Source: Verrucomicrobiota bacterium
GTDB lineage: Bacteria > Verrucomicrobiota > Verrucomicrobiia > Limisphaerales > AV2
Assembly (NCBI GenBank): GCA_003219345.1
Contig: QHOP01000139.1
Location: forward strand, 1 to 8,617
Length of the DNA stretch: 8,617 nt
Reading direction: 5' to 3'
In this document: positions 6,970 to 8,617 of the stretch, piece by piece
Layout of the letters: every line of letters starts with the position of its first letter
Position numbering within the stretch: the first letter of the stretch is position 1
Position numbers and translations under genes: made by a program
Notes under the pieces: generated by a model
Told to the model about the DNA's origin: nothing
The model's input: only the letters and a program-made list of their open reading frames with translations
Database searches by the model: none

Positions 6970-7005
6970 ATTGAGATGTCCAAGCGGCTCAAGACGAGTT
7001 TTGCC

Positions 7006-7136
7006 GCATAACGCCCCGGCTCAGCGACCGGCACCTGACGCTGAGCGTGGCAAGGAAAACAATGAACAAACCATCCAGACGCCTCGCTGAAACCAAAGGC
7101 GGTGCCGGTTCGCTGGAGCGCCTGGTTTCGTTAGGC
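7006..7136 (-). repeat. attC-like recombination site 2
   Basis: The boxes are GCATAACG (7006-7013) and CGTTAGGC (7129-7136); read on the minus strand the first box is GCCTAAC, an exact RYYYAAC match. The arms 7019-7035 and 7101-7119 pair over 17 bp with two single unpaired bases, both in the arm nearer 7136, next to the stop of the minus-strand gene ending at 7163. The site therefore has minus-strand orientation. At 131 bases it is long, like Vibrio-type repeats. The arm motif GGAGCGAACCGG (minus strand) is shared with site 3. Confidence 0.72.
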
Positions 7137-7162
7137 GACGACTCGTGCTGTTCATAGATCAA

Positions 7163-7426
7163 TCAAGCCACCACTGACCGTCTCGATAGATACATAACCA
7201 TCCCATTCCATATTCGGCTAAAGACTTTGCCAGATTTATGTTGGGAATTCCATTCACTCGTTTCGGTCCACTCGAATTCGGGCTCGCCGGACGGGAACAG
7301 CGCCAAGCCATCCTCCAGTCCTTCAGCCATCGCCTTCTTCACCCTGGAGTGTTCGTCCGGGTGAACGAACTGCAAAGCAGCCTGGATGTCTCCTCTCTTC
7401 AACAGCGCGATGAGTTCACGAACCAT
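7163..7426 (-). CDS. Small cassette protein of unknown function
   Basis: I choose the ATG at 7426 (87 residues, GAGAGAG-type purine run about 8 bases upstream) or possibly the GTG at 7459. An in-frame start at 7588 also exists, but its first 32 codons lie inside attC-like site 3 and are unlikely to be protein. The protein begins with a short helical, charged stretch (MVRELIALLKRGDIQAALQF, reminiscent of proteins counting helical repeats), then an acidic/aromatic part (EPEFEWTETSEW) and a basic end. There is no signal peptide and no family I can name. It sits between two attC-like sites with its stop 26 bases before the next one, so it fits a complete cassette. Confidence 0.5.
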   Translation of the reverse strand: MVRELIALLKRGDIQAALQFVHPDEHSRVKKAMAEGLEDGLALFPSGEPEFEWTETSEWNSQHKSGKVFSRIWNGMVMYLSRRSVVA

Positions 7427-7490
7427 CCCTTCAACTCTCTCTTTCTCATCGATGTTCACGCCCGCTCTGTAGTAACGGTGAATGTCACAA

Positions 7491-7639
7491 CTAACGACCA
7501 AACGCTGAGCGACCGGTGTGGAAGCCGCAGCCTGATCTGGAAGCAGACTATCAAAATCTTCCGCGACGTGCAAAACGAAACGACTCACACCGGTTCGCTC
7601 CAGCGCTTTTAGCCGTCGCTCCAGTAATCAAAACGTTAA
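7491..7639 (-). repeat. attC-like recombination site 3
   Basis: On the minus strand it runs from TTAACG (complement of 7634-7639, containing the TAA stop of the methyltransferase gene) to CGTTAG (complement of 7491-7496). The inner arms 7503-7520 and 7586-7605 pair over 18 bp with two single unpaired bases in the latter arm, the one nearer the gene stop. This is the same design and polarity as site 2, with the shared motif CGCTGGAGCGAACCGG. The 5' part of an open frame reading from 7588 falls within it. The match between TTAACG and the core arms leaves an extra GGCTAAAAGCG segment between, so the exact outer limit is uncertain. Confidence 0.6.
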
Positions 7640-8070
7640 TAAACATAGGGAATCATCCGCCAAGTCCTAGTTACGTACTGCCCATGCTCGGGATACCGCG
7701 CCGATAGCAAGCGCTCCTCGCAGAATATCCGCATCACCAGGCTACCAACCACAACTCCTCCGCAAACACCCGTTTTCCACGACCAGTGCGCTCCGACGCC
7801 GGCTAAGGTTGCCACGCAAATAGCCGTGTAGATCGGATGTCGAATGTAGCGATAAGGTCCCCAAGTAACCAAGCCGCCCGCTGTCGGATTTGCGGCAACA
7901 TGATAGCTGCGGCGACCAAAGGTTACTCGCGCCCAAACCCCGAGCAACAAGGCGACGACTTGTATCGCGATGACCCATGCAGAAGGCGAGAAAACAGCAT
8001 GCATGGCCAGAAGTCCAAGTAGGCCACCAATCATCCCGATGTAACCGATCAGTGACAGCGTTTTGAGCAT
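7636..8070 (-). CDS. Isoprenylcysteine carboxyl methyltransferase (ICMT/PEMT) family membrane protein
   Basis: This is a 144-residue protein starting at the ATG at 8070. It has four hydrophobic segments (about residues 6-24, 31-48, 80-95 and 100-115) and the family signature GPYRYIRHPIYTA (about 72-84), followed by EERLLSARYPEHGQYVTRTW near the C-terminus; these regions bind S-adenosylmethionine and shape the active site in known ICMTs. It should be an inner-membrane methyltransferase. The true substrate of such bacterial members is generally unknown, and prenylated CaaX proteins are not expected here. The start lies 21 bases after attC-like site 4 and the stop TAA is part of site 3's end box, giving a textbook complete cassette. 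Confidence 0.85.
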   Translation of the reverse strand: MLKTLSLIGYIGMIGGLLGLLAMHAVFSPSAWVIAIQVVALLLGVWARVTFGRRSYHVAANPTAGGLVTWGPYRYIRHPIYTAICVATLAGVGAHWSWKTGVCGGVVVGSLVMRIFCEERLLSARYPEHGQYVTRTWRMIPYVY

Positions 8071-8088
8071 AGCACAACAGCGATGACT

Positions 8089-8172
8089 GCTAACGAGCCA
8101 CGCCGGCCAAAAGACGCGGCTCGCTAAACGGAACTGAAGACAGCATCCGGCGTTGGCTCCAGCGACCTAGGC
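8089..8172 (-). repeat. attC-like recombination site 4
   Basis: The boxes are GCTAACG (8089-8095) and a degraded CCTAGGC (8166-8172, expected GTTAGGC). The arms GAGCCACGCCGG (8095-8106) and CCGGCGTTGGCTC (8147-8159) pair over 12 bp with one unpaired base in the latter arm, again the one next to the preceding minus-strand stop (8186). It is shorter and weaker than sites 1-3 but has the same polarity. It lies between the disrupted gene at 8186 and the methyltransferase. Confidence 0.58.
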
Positions 8173-8185
8173 ATCCAGTATCTGA

Positions 8186-8527
8186 CTACCATATTCTTAT
8201 ATTTTTCCACCACGGCTTGCCTATCTCATCATACATCTCTCCCGTATCACGCATCCCGCGGACGCAAATGATGTCGGCACCATCGGGTCGTCCAATAAGG
8301 TTAATGGCGACGCCGACATCAACGGCGGTCCAGACTCGCTGAGGCTGTCCGTTGAGATTCATATCAGTCGAAACCTTAGGTGTGCCGAACGCTTGCTGCA
8401 TGAATGTGTCAACAACCGCGAAAGATGTGCCGCTGACCGAAGCCTGGAAACCGTTCTTGTCACGTTTGAACTTCCACTTTGCGTCTAGTGTAGTGTCCCT
8501 CAAATAGAGGGTTTTATTTTCCGGCAT
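8186..8527 (-). pseudogene. Cassette protein of unknown function, 5' end replaced by an insertion sequence
   Basis: The conserved-looking protein reads KWKFKRDKNGFQASVSGTSF, then GTPKVSTD, QPQRVWTAVDVGVAINLIG, GADIICVRGMRDTGEMYDEI and a tail GKPWWKNIRIW ending at 8186. The frame is open upstream to 8575 with an ATG at 8527, but bases beyond about 8487 also encode the end of a transposase in another frame, so the first 14 or so residues from that ATG come from the insertion sequence. The original N-terminus is probably on the far side of the element, off the window. I do not know the family; several conserved tryptophans, a DVGV motif and GMRD suggest a compact alpha/beta fold. It is followed by attC-like site 4, as in other cassettes. 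Confidence 0.5.
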
Positions 8528-8617
8528 TTTGGCTCGGTGCAGCCGGGGTTGAGTTCTTCGAGACGGCGTTTGCATTTGGCAATCTTCTCCAGGATTTTCT
8601 CAACGCTTGCTGTCCAG
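8487..8617 (-). mobile_element. End of an IS630-type insertion sequence (partial)
   Basis: The element is identified by the C-terminal transposase frame it contains. IS630/Tc1 elements insert at TA, and TA occurs at 8486-8487 and 8491-8492 within CTAGTGTAGTGTCCC, where the cassette gene's sequence ends. I take the terminus to be one of these, without having the other end to compare. A short perfect hairpin CCCTC-AAATA-GAGGG (8497-8511) lies just inside. Confidence 0.5.
8500..8617 (-). CDS. IS630-family transposase, C-terminal 38 residues
   Basis: The frame enters from the window edge and reads WTASVEKILEKIAKCKRRLE, then ELNPGCTEPKCRKIKPSI, with a TGA at 8500-8502. A WTAS.E.IL.K..KCK ending is, in my memory, typical of the C-terminus of IS630-like DDE transposases; the catalytic part lies beyond base 8617. 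It overlaps the 5' part of the disrupted cassette frame, which is in a different reading frame. The gene start and catalytic residues cannot be judged here. Confidence 0.6.
   Translation of the reverse strand, partial: WTASVEKILEKIAKCKRRLEELNPGCTEPKCRKIKPSI

Noticed and set aside
8497..8520. Hairpin followed by a T-rich run, resembling a plus-strand terminator
   Set aside because: No plus-strand gene ends here; the bases are coding and end sequence of the insertion element.
1..8617. CRISPR array, tRNA, rRNA, riboswitch
   Set aside because: No regularly spaced direct repeats, cloverleaf or rRNA-like sequence was seen on either strand.

Overview
The window is most likely from a soil or freshwater bacterium of the Verrucomicrobia/Planctomycetes type. 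That guess rests on recall: moderately GC-rich DNA, small hypothetical genes separated by long imperfect palindromes with TAACG...CGTTAG ends, an IS630-like transposase end, and a TOTE-type primase-helicase-nuclease. No rRNA, tRNA or housekeeping gene anchors the taxonomy, and no ribosomal or core-genome synteny is present. This is accessory DNA.

Layout. (A) 1-2041 holds four small plus-strand genes: a secreted protein, a helical protein, a 114-residue protein and a GC-rich 152-residue protein. The sequences between them look like integron attC recombination sites: one clear (1453-1550), one collapsed to its bare ends (1087-1098), one eroded (about 541-667) and one cut by the window edge (before 52). 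(B) 2042-6588 is a minus-strand block. In order of transcription it has a truncated tyrosine recombinase, a large archaeo-eukaryotic-primase (AEP) + superfamily-2 helicase + DUF559 nuclease protein split by a frameshift, and two genes, the second a nucleotidyltransferase, each broken by a frameshift. It reads as a decaying or mis-sequenced defence/conflict island. (C) 6589-8186 again holds small cassette-like genes, now on the minus strand: a DUF1801 protein, an 87-residue protein and an isoprenylcysteine-methyltransferase-like membrane protein. They are separated by three more attC-like palindromes (7006-7136, 7491-7639, 8089-8172). (D) 8186-8617 holds a cassette gene whose 5' end has been replaced by the end of an IS630-type insertion sequence.

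How it fits together. The four well-formed palindromes are built alike: long paired arms with single-base bulges always in the arm next to the preceding gene's stop codon, and three of those stops lie in or close to the TAACG end box. This polarity points right on the left flank and left on the right flank, so cassette orientation flips across the island. The island borders coincide almost exactly with the stop codons of the two flanking cassette genes (2041 and 6589), and neither of those genes retains its own downstream palindrome. No integron integrase is present; such integrase-less attC clusters are known as CALINs. The primase-helicase-nuclease and the nucleotidyltransferase pair are the most plausible functional system here, if the three frameshifts prove to be sequencing errors.
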